From Cepaea hortensis (taxonomy: Eukaryota > Mollusca > Gastropoda > Stylommatophora > Helicidae): a stretch of 64,000 nucleotides of DNA. Location of the stretch: the NCBI GenBank assembly GCA_963921405.1, contig OY992881.1, positions 121,411,121 to 121,475,120 of the forward strand. Reading direction: 5' to 3'. Position 1 is the first letter of the stretch, and each line of letters opens with the position of its first letter. Below the pieces are notes generated by a model. That model did not search any database and had not been told where the DNA came from. It was given only the letters and a program-made list of their open reading frames with translations. The position numbers and the translations under genes were made by a program. This document shows, piece by piece, positions 48,101 through 62,100 of this stretch.

Positions 48101-51100
48101 TACCCAAGATATTCTTAGAACTCGTCTATAACATTTATATTCAAAGGCATTTATGCGCTGTTCAGCTTGTTTAGTAAGTGTCCAGGCCTCACAGGTGTAT
48201 GTTGCAATGGGAAAGATGCATGCTCTTAAAAATCTAATGTTTGTAGTTCTATCTGTCCTACTGCATAATTTATTCAATTGTTTTAGTCTTTGAAGAGCAA
48301 TAGATATTCGTCTTTTAATTTCTTTCATTGTCTCACCATTGTTGGTAATTAATTCTTCTTCTTCTTCTTTCGTTCGCTTGAAATATGTCTATATCTGCAA
48401 TGTCGTCTCTTGCATGAATTGAACTGTTTTTTTCAGTTCACACAGTGGTCCATAGAGTTTATCTTCCCCTGTCGTCTCTCTAGGCCAGAAGGTTTGCCTA
48501 GATATGTTATATTTTGGGCAGTCTTGGAGTATGTGCTCTGCTGTCTGCGACGCCAATCCACATGTGCACATGGCTGTTTCACCAATCTTGAATTTTGTAT
48601 ACATGTGGTTGTTGCGTAATCTATTGTGTCCTGTTCTGAGGCGCAGAATAATGACTTGTTCTGGTCTGTCCATAATGTGGTAGTCATCTTGAGCAGGTTT
48701 TGGTGGCTTTCTGACTGATTTGATCATTCTTTTCTTTTGGTGGTATGTAACGGGCACATCAGGCTGTTCCTCTTTGGCTCCTTCCTTAGCCAATTGATCA
48801 GCTCTGTCGTTTCCGGGTACTCCACAGTGGGATGGTATCCACTGTATGGTGACTTTATGCTGACTGCTAAGCTCAGAAAGTAGTGTCCTTAGTACTGGCA
48901 ATTTCCCAGAGAGGAGCGCCTCGAGTACTGATTTTGCATCTGTTAGTAGCACCACAGGTTGAGTACCATTGCTGTTATTTAGTAATTTCTCTGTTGCTAT
49001 CTTGATTGCCTCAATTTCGGCATCATAGTTATGGCAGTACTTTCCTGTCGGTACTCTGGCTGTGTCCCTAGTATTATTTTGGGTATTCTATGTACACTCC
49101 CGCTCCTCCATTTCGAACAGCATTTTGTGCTGACCCATCTGTGTAGACTCGGATCCAGAGGTCCTGTGGGTATTCTTCATCAAGGAAGCTGAGAGTGGCT
49201 GTTCTGCGCTGCACACTGTTCTGTTCTTCCTTGTCAAATATTCCTCTCACTTTTGTCTGGATTTGTAACGATAGTCTATGCTCATCTTTCCATGGAGTTC
49301 GCTCTGGAATAGTTGTTAGGGGGATACCAACTGTGGGCAGATCAGTGGTTTCTCTGCAGAGTCGTTTGGCCTGGTGGATAAAACTACTTCTTTTCAACCG
49401 CCCCATAGCTAGGTTTTCAAATCTGTTCTTCATAGGGTGGCCTGGCAAGCTGAGGAACTTTTCTGCTTGTATTAGCGTTTTCGTATCTCTGCGCTCACTC
49501 AGTGCCTGTGTCCTCCCCATCTTCTCCATTTCCACTATAGGGGTTGATCTCATCCCTCCTGTGGTGACTCTAAGTGCTTGATTTTGCACCTTGTCCAGCT
49601 CTTGTAGTGTGGTATTTGATGCTGAACACCACGCAGTTGACCCATATTCCAGGTGTGGTCGTATGCTCTGTTGGTAAACTTTGCTAAGTATTTTCGTACT
49701 GGCTCCCCATGTGGTTCCACTTAGCTTTCTCAGGATGGCTATTTTCCTTCTGGCTTTTGCTACTGCTTTGTTGATGTGCTTTCTCCATGTCAGCTTGCCA
49801 TAAAATGTTACTCCAAGGTATGTTGGTTCTTTATCTTCTCTTAGGGGTGTTCCATTTATCTGGATGATCCCTGCCTTTTGTTTTGGAGAGAGGGTAAATA
49901 GGGTTGTGCTGCACTTGTCAGTGTTTATGCTGACACACCATCTATTTGCCCATGCAGCAAATGTATCTACAGCTCTTTGTAGCAATCTGGTGGCCACTGA
50001 TGTATATTCATTTGTGCTCCATAGAACCAGGTCATCGGCGTACATTGCCGCTTTAATTCCATGCGGTAGGTGAGCAACAAGATCATTGATGAAGATTAGA
50101 AAAAGTGTGGGGGACAAGACTCCGCCCTGGGGGACACCGTGACGCAGTAGTACTTTCTTGCTCTTGAGTCCGTCTATCTGTACTCGGGCTCTTCTGTTGT
50201 GCAAGTATACTTTCACCCATTTGTACATTCTTCCATTGACTTTGCAGTTTCTCAGTTTCTTCATCAGACCTTCTTTCCAGACTTTGTCAAAGGCTTTCTT
50301 CAGATCTATCCATGCCGCAAGCACCAGCTTCTTCTCTTGGAATGCATCCTCAATTTCTTGAGAGAGGTAGGTTGTCTGATCTTCCGTAGAGTAGCACTGC
50401 CTAAAGCCAGCCTGCTGTGGCACAAGGATGTTTTTACTTTCAATGTACCACTGCAGTCTGTGATTGATGATGCGCTCCAGTGTTTTGCAGAGACAGCTGG
50501 TGAGGCTAATTGGTCTGTAGCTAGAGGCAATGGAACCATCTTTCCCTGATTTTAGGAGGGGTATCATGATTGCTTCTCTCCAGGCTTGTGGAACACTGCC
50601 TAAGGTCCAGCTGTTATTGAAGATCTGCAACAGCTTTGTTTTGGCCTCTGTTCCTAGGTTCCTGATCATTTCATTGGAGATACCATCAGCTCCTGGTGAC
50701 TTTCTCATTTTCAGTTTTGATATGGCTAGCTCCAGTTCGCTGATTGTGATGGGTGCCTCCAGAACCTCATGTACTATTTCCTTCTGTCCTGTATGTTGTC
50801 GTTTCTCTCGAATCTCTTGTTGTTTCTCTGGACTAATTTTGATATTGCTATCTTGTGCGAACGAGTCCGCAAAATGGTCAGCTGCTTGCTTTCTTGTTAA
50901 GATTTTTCCATCTTTATGTAGTGCAATTTTTGAGTTTCTCCCTGTGCCCTCGTCATTAAGCTGTTTTATTAGCTTCCACAATTTCCTTGTGTCTCTTTCA
51001 AAGTTCAGAGACTCTGTTTTCTCCTGCCAGCTTTTCCGTCTAGCCTGCAGCTTGGCCCTTTGAAATTTGGCTTTTGCATGCTGGAATTTATTGTGGTGCT

Positions 51101-53166
51101 CTTGGCTGGGTGTGGCCTCTGCTTGCTTTCTACACACTTCAACATCATTATGCAACTGTTCCAGTTCACTACTCCAGTAGGGTTTATATTGTTTACGGGC
51201 TCCTCTTGGTACTGTTTCTCGCACTGCCTGTAGTATGCATTTCCCAAACTCTTCAACTGCTTTATTTATGTCTTTCTCAGTGTTCAGGTTTCTAACCAGT
51301 ATGCTGGTGCGATGCTTGTACATTGCCCAGTCTGCTTTCTTGTAGTTCCACCTCGAGAGGGTGCTGCTTTCACTTACAAGCTCATTTTCTACGGTTAGAA
51401 AGACTGGCCGATGGTCACTGCCACCAAGTTGTTTCCCAACAGTTCGTGTAATGTTCCACTCCAGGTCTGGTGAATGAAAAGCCAGGTCAGGTGTAGTTGT
51501 AGAGTGCCATGATCTCGAGTAGAAAGTATGTGGGTCGGACGGCTTGTTAATCAACATGAATCTATTCTCATCCTGCCAGTCTTCCAGTCTCTCTCCTCTC
51601 TGGTCCATGTGATCATAGCCCCAGCTCTGCGAGTGGCTGTTGAAATCGCCACACACAATAATTTTTTCTTTTAGTGGTAGAGTGTCCAGTGCCTGTGGGC
51701 GGTCACTTGGACAGTAGTAATTGATCAGATGTAGATCTGTATTACCTGTCTTAAGTTTAAGTGTCTGATACTCAGCCCCTTCCATGTAGACTTTGATTTG
51801 GGAAGCCATGATGTTATTTCTTACAAGGGTCAGTATCCCACCTTTTCGCCTGTTCTTTCGGTCAGATTGGTAACACTGGTAGCCTCTGATTTTGAAGGCT
51901 ATATTTTCATTGAGGTGAGTTTCTTGCAAGCAACATATGCTTACTTTTTCTTGGTCCAAGATTTTTTCTAATTCTATTTTTTTGTTGCTGACTCCCTCCG
52001 CATTCCAGTGCATTATTTTAAGTCTTCGTTTAGTATGGCCAGTTGTCCTATTCTCATGTCCCCTGGCTCCACAGGACATCTGAGAAGGACCTCCAGTAGT
52101 TGGGGTTGGACCCTTTCGAGACATAGGGCCCGGCACTGCACCTGCCTGGGGGTCCAAAGCAGGGCGAGCACCATAACGATTAGCAGTAGTCGACATATTC
52201 CATTTTGCGTGATTGCGTGGCATCCTGATTTCTGTGGTGCGCCTCTTGGCTGGTTGCCTCCGTCTTCAGCACCTTTCTTTGCTAGAGCAGACTGTGGTCT
52301 CACTCGAGTGTAGATGTGTACGCGCGCACACACCTGTCTGCGCATGCATGTACGTGCATACACATCTAGAGCATACTGGTTATTTTCCGGCGCCAGAGAC
52401 TCGCCGTCGCCCCTTCTCCTGTTAGTTTAAACAGGTCCGCCACATGAAGGCCAGGAGTTGGACTTTTGCTGCATAGGTTATGTATTCACGAGCCATTGAG
52501 GTATTTGAGCAATGTTGGGCGCTCACCCCAACACCGCGCCTCGGCTACATACAGCAACATTTGGAACCCTGGTAATTAATGATCCAGAATTAACGGCGGA
52601 TGAGTAACAAGTTTTAAATGTTGTTATTCCTATTGACCATCCTGTGTCGTTTCAATGCAGTAGATGAGCTATGCTAGCAGTAGAGAAAAGATTGGAGACA
52701 AATAAAATGGATAAGTGAAACTAGTATAAGAGGAGAGCGGGCAGGCTATGTGAATAAATAATAATAGTAATTCAAAAGTCAGTCTAGGGGTGCGGGCATG
52801 TTGGCAAAGAAACTTAGGAGTAATGAATTCCTTCTAAGAGCTTTAAAATATTTGAATACATGTATACAACAATAAGAAAGAGACAAACAGCTTTCTTTGG
52901 TCATGTGATGAGGAGAGAGGCATTGGAGAACATCGTGACAACTGGAAAGATCGAGGGGAAGAGAGGCAGAAGCAGACCAAGAGAAATGATGCTGGACGGA
53001 TTGAGACGGTGGCATGGAGGAATATCATCAGCAGAGTTGATCCAGAACACCAAAGACTGAGATCTGTGGAGAACGCCTACGCCAGCCGGCACGGCACTTG
53101 ATGATGATGATGATGATGTAAACACTTAACATTCTTCTTCTTCTTCTTCTTCTTCTTCTTCTTCTT

Positions 53167-53197
<31 letters not shown>

Positions 53198-56100
53198 TTC
53201 TTCTTCTTCTTCTGTTCTTCCTCCTCCTTCTCCTCCTCCTCCTCCTCCTCCTCCTCCTCCTCCTCCTCCTCCTCCTCCTCCTCCTCCTCCTCCTCCTCCT
53301 CCTCCCGCCTTTTATTAAGGGAAGTGCTTCATACCTAGTTAACATGCCTCAGAGGTCAGTGCGTCTAACTTGAGCATGTATTTATGTCAGGTTGGCTTCC
53401 TCTAGACCAATTCCATCCAAGGTAAAGGGCTCTACCTGCATGTAATTAACATTCAAAAACATTAAAACTTAGTCATCATAGTCATGGGAGATGCATCTGG
53501 TAATCTTTGTTTTAGTTACTGTATCATTGGCTGTAATATTTGAACATTAAATGTCTATCATCGTTACTAAAGTGCACAAATCAGGAATCATGAAACATAG
53601 TGTACATTGATGTGCACCAATCAAGAATCATGAAACAGTGTGTACATTAAATTGCACCAATCAGGACTTATGAAACAGTGTGTACATTAAATTGCACCAA
53701 TTAGGACATGAAATATAATATCAAATAAAGTGCTCCAGTCAGGAATTCTGAAACATAGTGTATATTAAAGTGCACCAATCGGGGCTCATGAAAACACAAT
53801 TTACATTAAAGTACACCACTCAGGAATCATAAAATATAGTGGACATCATGTGTATGAAATTCTTGTAATAACGTCTGAATAATTTCTTCACAGCCTCTAA
53901 TTCTAGTGAGCTTGGCAAAAGTACACTGAAATCTAAGGATAAGAAGAAAGACAAGAGCAAACTTCCTAGTGAACATGAAGTAAGTTTGTGTGTTGTTAAG
54001 CAGTGTCTCCAGTATAAAATTTGGTACTTGCAGAAATATTATTGCATTATTACTAATATATGTTAGGGTAGTGAAGCAAGACTTATACAAGTGTAATATT
54101 GAAACAGCATACATCGTGCTCTAATCTGGTCATATGATTGATAGAGACAATGCCCTTTGCATGTTTTTTAACACATAAAATGGACGCATGTCAACATATG
54201 CTGAAGCAGGGGCATTTGAAATGGTTAAGCTGTTGTTGTGTAAACAAAAATACATGATATTCAGTTTAAGTTACAGTAGTAATATGTGTGTTGTATGTTT
54301 CAGCTGGAAGGATTCATTGTTTGCTATGTTTTATGGTAAATTAACGAGAGTTTGAAATCAGACACAGGTAGTTTGAAAGCAGATCACTTTGCATAGAATT
54401 TGATGTTATGAGCATAAGCCGTTCAGATAGCAGTGGCAAACTACTGAATGTATAATCATAAACAATCAATGAATGCTGGCGTTGACTGAAACACTGGGAA
54501 ACATAAAATGGCAATGAAAATGTGGTATTTTGTTAGAAAGATGCAAAGAATACCATGGACAGACAAACCAATTACCAAGTCCTACAAGAAAGAAATAAAA
54601 ACCATAAATTGATTAGCAAACTTAGACACGAACAGTCTAGATATTATTGGAGCAATTTATGAGGAGAAATAAACTAGAAAACTTAATGACAACTGGCGAG
54701 ATTAATGATCTCTTGATTAGAGAGATAAATATGTGGATGGGTTGACCCATGGCATGCATGGGACAAGAACGCAGAGTTAATCCATGCATGGGACAAAAAC
54801 GCAGAGTTAATCCATGCATGGGACAAGAATGCAGAGTTAATCCATGCATGGAACAAGAACACAGAGTTAATCCATGCATGGGACAAGAACGCAGAGTTAA
54901 TCCATGCATGGGACAAGAATGCAGAGTTAATCCATGCATGGGACAAGAACACAGAGTTAATCAATGCATGGGACAAGAACACAGAGTTAATCCATGCATG
55001 GGACAAGAACGCAGAGTTAATCCATGCATGGGACAAGAACAAAGAGTTAATCCATGCATGGGACAAGAACGCAGAGTTAATCCATGCATGGGACAAGAAT
55101 GCAGAGTTAATCCATGCATGGGACAAGAACGCAGAGTTAATCCGTGACTGGTGATCATGTGAGACCGTGAACCATGACCATATAGAACTTGATGGTCGTG
55201 CTGTTCTGGAGTTTTGTACTTAAGTCTCTGTGGACTTGCATGCATCTGTCATACAGTTAATATCTGCTTGTTTTCTTTACCATGCTTTGCCAGATTTCTG
55301 AGACAATGGTGAGAGTTTTTTTTTAATGCAGATTTTTCTTTATCTTGTTTCAAAATAGAGAAGATAAAGATTCATGCACATAGAATTTCTTTTGGGCTCT
55401 TTTAAATGCTTTTTTTCATATTTTTGTTTATGAAACTAGATTCATTATATTTTTTTAAAAATATAATACACCATGTCTCAAATTATATATTTATATGTTG
55501 TACTATGATTATTATTTCTTCTTGTGCTTATAAAGAACAATAAAATCGTCATAATTTTGCTTTATTTTATTCTTAGCACTGTTCAGTCATTAATGCACAG
55601 GAATTATCTTTCTATGGTGGATGGGTGTTGGGTAGGTAGATAGGTGTCAGTGTGTGTGTGGGTGGGTGCGGATTGTGTGAGTTTATGGGTATGGGTGTGG
55701 GTTTGTGTTGAGTGCATGGATTGGTGTAGGTGTGTTGGGCGGGTGGATGGGTGTGGGTGTGTATTATGTGGCTGGATGGGTGTGGTGTGGTTTATTCTTG
55801 GTTTTGCTGGGTTATTTTATATTAAAACGACATAAATTGTGTTTTCTGTCACTAATGAGTTTACATATATCTTTTACTGAGTGCCTGGGGGTGTGTGTGT
55901 GTGTGTGTGGGTGGGTGGGTAGGTGCATGGGTGTGTGTGTGTGTGTGTGTGGGTCCATGCGTGCGTGCATGTGTGGGTGTGTGTGTGATAGAGAGAGAGA
56001 GAGAGAGATTGTATATGTGTGTGTGAGGGAGAGATTGTGTAGTGTGTGTGTGCATGCATTGAGAGAGAGAGAGCAAGAGGAAAAATAATTAGAAAAAGAG

Positions 56101-59100
56101 AGAGGGTAGAGAGAGGGAAGATAGAGAGGGGGGCTTAGAGAAGAGAGAGAGAGACAAAAGAGAATTTGAAAAAAAAAGAGGAAGAGAGAGAATTTAGAGA
56201 AGAAAGAGACCAAAGAGAATGAGAAAAGGAGAGAGGGCAGAGATGGAGAAGAGTGAGGATGATAGAGAGAGATGAAAGAAAATTAGAAAACTTGAGAGGA
56301 GATAGAGAGAGTAAGAGAAGATAGAGATGAGAGAAGAGAGAGGGAAAGTTGAAAATGGAGAGAGAAGGAAAAAAGACTGAGAAGAGATAGAGAGAGTAAA
56401 GAGAGAGAGAGGGTTGATCAGTATAAAAGTCCGTATGTTTAGTTTATGAATAAGATTATTACTTGTGTATTGTTATATGGTAATAACAACCCACCTACCT
56501 TACTTATTTTTTTCTCAACAAGATTTCTTCATTCTGTAGAAGTTAATGGCATTTACTTCTTGTTTTAACTAATTCAGTAGGTAGTTTTTAATGGTGAATA
56601 TATTCTGAAAAAGTACAGAACAAATGTATTATTTTTTGGTGTAGTCACCACTGTAGAAAAATCAAATCTGGGGTCACTACTTGGTGTGCCTTACCCAGTC
56701 GTTAACAGCCTGTCACAGAAGTCATGTTGTCTTGAAACTTCCTACTCCACTCATACACTTGCTGGACTGACAGGCATACATCACCATACTGGACCTTCAT
56801 TTGATGATGAATTTCTATAGGTTTCACCCCCTTCACTGAACAAAAAAACGGATAACATAACGCTGCTCCTCTTTGGTGCATGTCAACAGTAGGACAGCCA
56901 TCTTTAAACTGTCGTTATGGCGTCACCGTGTCCTTTTGCCACTTATGGCAAACTATTGAACATAAACTTACCAAGACATCAACAACAGCAGTAAAATGCT
57001 AGTGTTGACAGCGATGTCCTGTAAATAGGATATGCACACAAAAAATGTTTTCCATGGCTTTTGAGAAGCGTTGAGAAAGAGAGCAGAGAGAGCAAGAGGA
57101 AAAATAATTAGAAAAAGAGAGAGGGTAGAGAGAGAGAAGATAGAGAGGAGGGGTTAGAGAAGAGAGAGAGAGACAAAAGAGAATTTGAAAAAAAAAAAAA
57201 AAAAGAGGAAGAGAGAGAATTTAGAGGGAAAAAAATGTTCACACAAAAAATTTTGCCACGGCTTTGTGAGTGAGAAGTCAGTGTTTATGTCCAACTGACC
57301 GGTGTGTGAAACGATCCCAACCCCCAGCCCCCCAATCAGTGCACAGGAAGTTTAAGTGTGAACACATTACATCTCTCAGCCCTTCTGACCTCTCTGTGTC
57401 TCTCTGCATTGCCTTAATCATTTCAATTATTTGATTGGAACTAGAATCAGTGTCACAGCAGTCCGGACATACATGTCATGTGTTCTGTCTCTCTGTATAT
57501 ATCAGAGAGATGCCTGTTGTTATCATAGCGTATCAATGGTTGAATATACCATCTCACTGTGGAGTGCTGGCAAACTAAGAGAGAGCTCACCAACTAGCCC
57601 AGGAAGAAGCAACCGAAGAGCAACCTGCTGTACCTGTCACATGTCACCCCAAGAAAAGAATGTGTTTATTTGAGATCCTGTTTAAATAGTCACATTTCTC
57701 GATTTACAACAGATATTTATTATTTTAAAATAATAATTAGATGTTATCATAATTTTATGTTTGTGACTCTGGAAACTGAAAGAATAAGTTTATCAGAGAA
57801 AACTTCAGTTTGGTTTTAATTATTTGAAGAATATATTAAGTCAGAAACGGCTCTGTGATGAAGAGGTTACGAATGCAACAATCTCCATTTTCATGTGATT
57901 GTGTCAAGCTGACATTCCTGAACTTTGTGTTTTTCCTATTATGCAAAACAAAACAATTACAGTTCTTCTTCTTCTTTCATTTGCTTGAAATGTGTCTATA
58001 TCTGCAATGTTGTCTCTTGTATGAATTTCACTGTCTTTTTTAGTTCACACAGTGGTCCATAAAGTTTATCTCTGTGACAAAGGGGTTATGGACACACCAA
58101 TTTGTAATCCTGCATACCATATTCAAAACACAGCTGCGGGCTATTTGCAAGCAAACCGCCTTGTGTTGGTTTTCATAAAGTGGTATGAATGCTTATTATT
58201 CAGAAAGCAACGGCAGACTACTGAATGTAAACATGCCCGAAATTATAAACAGCCAAACAATGCTGGAGTTGACTACTACATCCTGTAAAGGATATGCAAC
58301 TAACTTTTTTTTAAACATAAGTCAGAGTGGGATCGCCTGATGGTGAGGGACGCTGGTAATAGGGAAAGCTAATCCACATGGAAAAGTCAGTCCTGTGCAC
58401 TAGAAGTAGTAGCATGTCTATGGACTATATTATTTCCTCGTGCCAGATTGCTGCTGACAGGGTTTGTTCCATGAATTATAAACTTGTAAAATCCAACACA
58501 AGGTAAGCTCGGCTTGCTTCGTTAACTTCAACAGCAATTTGAACATACATGGAGAAGATTGGATTCGTAGACGATAGTCGATCAAAACTGCCGTTTAATC
58601 TTTCGTTAACATACAAGGATTTAATGTGTCCAGTAATTACTATTAGCACCCGCTGGGCCTGTTATACCAGGTCCGCAGCAAGTCTTATTTATAGCTGATA
58701 ATAATTATAAAGTTCACCCACCTTGGTATTGCAACTGTTTACTATCTGTCCTCTACTTCTCCTTCTCTCTCTCCATCGCTGACGATTCTTGCAGCTCTGT
58801 AGAATATAGCATTTTCCTTTCGCCGTCGGTTCATTTATTCGTGGTGATATTCTGCATCATGTTGCTAACTATCTTTCTTGTTAGTCAGTAATTTTCTTCT
58901 TTGCGTTCATCCGGAGTGTTATTTCAGATGTGATTGCGGTGTGTCTGTTATGCGCCCTTGGGCCGAAACCCGTAGGCTGACACATCCGGCTATAGCGATT
59001 TTTGACCAGGTAGCATTCCTGGGAGACTCTCACTTTTGCGGTACCATCCACAACCCTGCTGGCCAAGTTGGAACGGTCGAAGACAACGGTCAACCCTTAA

Positions 59101-62100
59101 AGGAAGGCAGGGACGGTCCATGGCATTTTCTGCCATCCAAGGTTGCTTCCATAATTGCATGGCCGACACATAGCGCCCTGGTACTGGGCTCACCGAGGGA
59201 ATCGTCACGTCCTGCTCATGGCTGCTTTAATTCCTCACTTCAATATATTGGGATTTTGTTCGCCCCGGGCCGTTCCCGCACAAACCAGACAGGTCTGGAG
59301 ACAGTATCCACTCAGCGAGTTTTTGACACGGACATGTGCTTGTCGTTGCGCCTGTCAGAGCTATTTCAGGCACGACAGACATTCTAGTCAGAGCTGTTCT
59401 GAACAAGAGCAGCATTCGGAAACTAGGTAGTCAGAGCTGTTCCTAGCACGAGAGACATTCGGACGAGACATTTCACTCGGGCGTAAATGCGTATTGCCAA
59501 TTTTTATTTTGCCACCCGTAGGACGGCACTTCCGGCTTTGGCAGGCATTTTTTAATTAAGTTAGCCTTCCTCGAGTTTCGAGGCACGTTAGACTTATTGT
59601 TGTGATGTCGCCCACATCTCAGCTGGTCAAGATAGAATGATAAAAGACATCACGGTAGACCCTCAATGGAAGGCAGAGGCAGACCATGGGCATTCCCTCA
59701 CTATCCAAGGAGGCTTCCATAATTGCAGAGCCGACACATATTGCTCTGAGACTGGGCTCACCCGAGGAGTTGCCACGTCTTGCTCATGGCTGCTTTAGTT
59801 CCTCACTTCCATGTGTTGGGCATCTCGCTTGCCACTGGTCGCTCAAGCACACACCAGGAACACACCAGGCGACAGCCACTAGGCAAGCTTTCACTTCGGA
59901 CTTCGCACTACGCAATGGATTCGCTAGCCGTGCGTTCCACTTCGTGTTATTGAGACGTTTTTCCACCTTTGTCTACTCTCTACGAGTTAGAAACAGACTG
60001 TTTTCGTAACCATTTCATTCGACTGGGGCATTTCATCAACCTTTTTGTACTCTCTCACGAGGTAGGCTACATGTGCTGCCAGCTCAGCACCTTACCTCCA
60101 TACAGCAGTGAGCAAGAAACGGCCAGGCCCTCTCATCCTGGAATCCCTCAAATCCCCCAGCTGGGAGCCTTCGGACAGGTATTGGAACTGGGCATGTAGC
60201 GTGCTCAGTATCTCACCTCCATTTTTCGGTAGGTGTGTATCGGCCGGGCTCTCTCATCCAAGGGTAGTAGCTTAGAGGCATTCAGCTACATCTCTCAGAT
60301 GGAGGCCTTTGTGTAATTGTCTGGACCAAGTTTGTGGCTTCGTGCGCCTGAGATTAAATTTTGACTGCTATCCTCAGTCTACCTGCAGAGCAGCAGGTTG
60401 TGTCTCTCTTAGTCTGGTCCCTATCCCAAGAGCTGTCCAATATGTAGTTTATATCCATTAGCACAGCGCTTGGGGTCAGTGGGACACTCAAGCTCCCCCA
60501 CCGTGGCAAGGTGGAGACACGTCGGGGGAGTAGTTAGTAATATTCCGCCACTGATTCAATGCCAATTAACCATCAGCTCAGTTCGTTTTAAAGCCATCCA
60601 GAATTGCACTGCCTTCTTCTATTGATGTCCCCATAAGTCTGCCGTTGTTGGGCTAATCGCTCTGTGACGTTTCTCGTGTTTCTAATGCATCTCTTAGTTT
60701 TCTCTCGTATTTGGCGTCGAGGATTTTCTCTAATTTATATGACGTCAATCTTGTTTGCACTGACTCTATGCCACCTCCATTGATAAGAAGAGAGGCACTG
60801 GAGAACATCATAACAACTGGAAAGATCAGTGGGAAAAGAGGCAAAGGCAGACCCAAAGAAATGATACTGGATGAACTGAGACAGTGGCATGGAGGAATAT
60901 CATAAGCAGAGTTTATCCAGAACACCAAAAACTGAGATCAGTGCACAAACAGCAAATACACCGATACAACTGCATGAAAAAATCTACAAAAGTCTAAAGT
61001 CTACTCTATTTATGTCCAAGGTGGTTAAGTGTTACTGTCCGAATTCTGTGTTAAACCTTGTGAAATACATAGATTTATGTTTAAGGTAGGCATGTTTTAC
61101 TGTTTACATTCGGTGTTAACCTTACTTAAATACAGTACATAGATTTGAGTACATAGTACATATGTTTTACTGTCTACATTCTTTGTTAAAATTTGTGCCA
61201 TACATAAATTTATATTCACAGTAGGGACTGTCTGTATTCAGTGTTAAAATACATAGATTTATGTTCATGGTAGGTAGTTTTATTGTCTACATTCTGTATT
61301 AAACTTTGTGCCATATATAGATTTTCTGAATTTGGTTTAACAATTAACAAAAAGAAGACACAGATTATGTCACAAGGTGCACATGGTGTACCATCAATCT
61401 TTATTGATGACGCCGAACTGGAGATAGTAGACCATTTTACATATCTAGGATCAGAGGTAAATAGCAAATTATCCCTCGATCAGGAAATCAACATCAGGAT
61501 TGGCAAGGCAGCAACAACAATGAACATGTTAGCAAAAAGAGTCTGGGAGAACAGGAAGCTTACTGCTAAAACAAAAGTCCTCGTCTACCAAGCCTGTGTC
61601 CTTAGTACTCTTCTTTATGGCAGTGAAACCTGGACAACTTACTCACGCCAAGAGAAACGTTTAAACAGCTTTCATATGCGGTGTCTGCGAAGAATACTTG
61701 GTATAGAGTGGCAAGACAAAATCACAAATACTGAAGTATTGGAAAGATCAGGTTGTGTGACGGTGTATTCCATGCTCAGTCTTTGTAGACTTAGATGGAT
61801 AGGACACGTTAGGAGGATGGATGATGGTAGAATACCAAAGGACATCTTTTTTGGTGAATTACAGACGGGTAGGAGATCTCAGGGTCGGCCTCTACTACGA
61901 TACAAAGATGTGTGTAAGCGGGACATGATTGATACAGGCATTGATAATGCACATTGGGAGCACGTCGCCGCTGAACGTGTTGCATGGAGGGCAACTATCA
62001 GAAATGGAATAAAGACAAAGGAGAAAATGATTGCAGATAAAGCACACACAGAGCGTGAGAGACGTAAGATGGTGCAAAATGGTGGAAATGACCATGTTTT

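Larger units (their letters stand above)
48350..52223 (-). mobile_element. LINE-A: nearly complete I/Nimb-like non-LTR retrotransposon
   Basis: The largest and best-preserved element in the window: endonuclease, reverse transcriptase and RNase H in one ORF2-like frame with a single frameshift near 49070. The 3' end carries a GAA-rich tail (48351-48370). No ORF1 was found above 52223, so it is probably truncated between ORF1 and ORF2. Tips of the same family occur at 16785, 34207, 57570 and 57962. Confidence 0.88.

Noticed and set aside
52013..52363. 116-codon minus-strand frame with a hydrophobic segment as ORF1 of LINE-A
   Set aside because: Overlaps the start of ORF2 in another frame, has no zinc knuckle or coiled coil, and looks like a shadow frame.
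53028..53345. Polyarginine frame
   Set aside because: Translation of (TTC)n/(CTC)n microsatellite.
54683..55147. Frames of 94-147 codons on both strands over the 30-bp array
   Set aside because: Multiple-of-three satellite; the sequence is a LINE-derived tandem repeat.
58878..59387. 169-codon frame as a host gene
   Set aside because: No recognisable domain, lies in a block with duplicated units whose second copy does not keep the frame.
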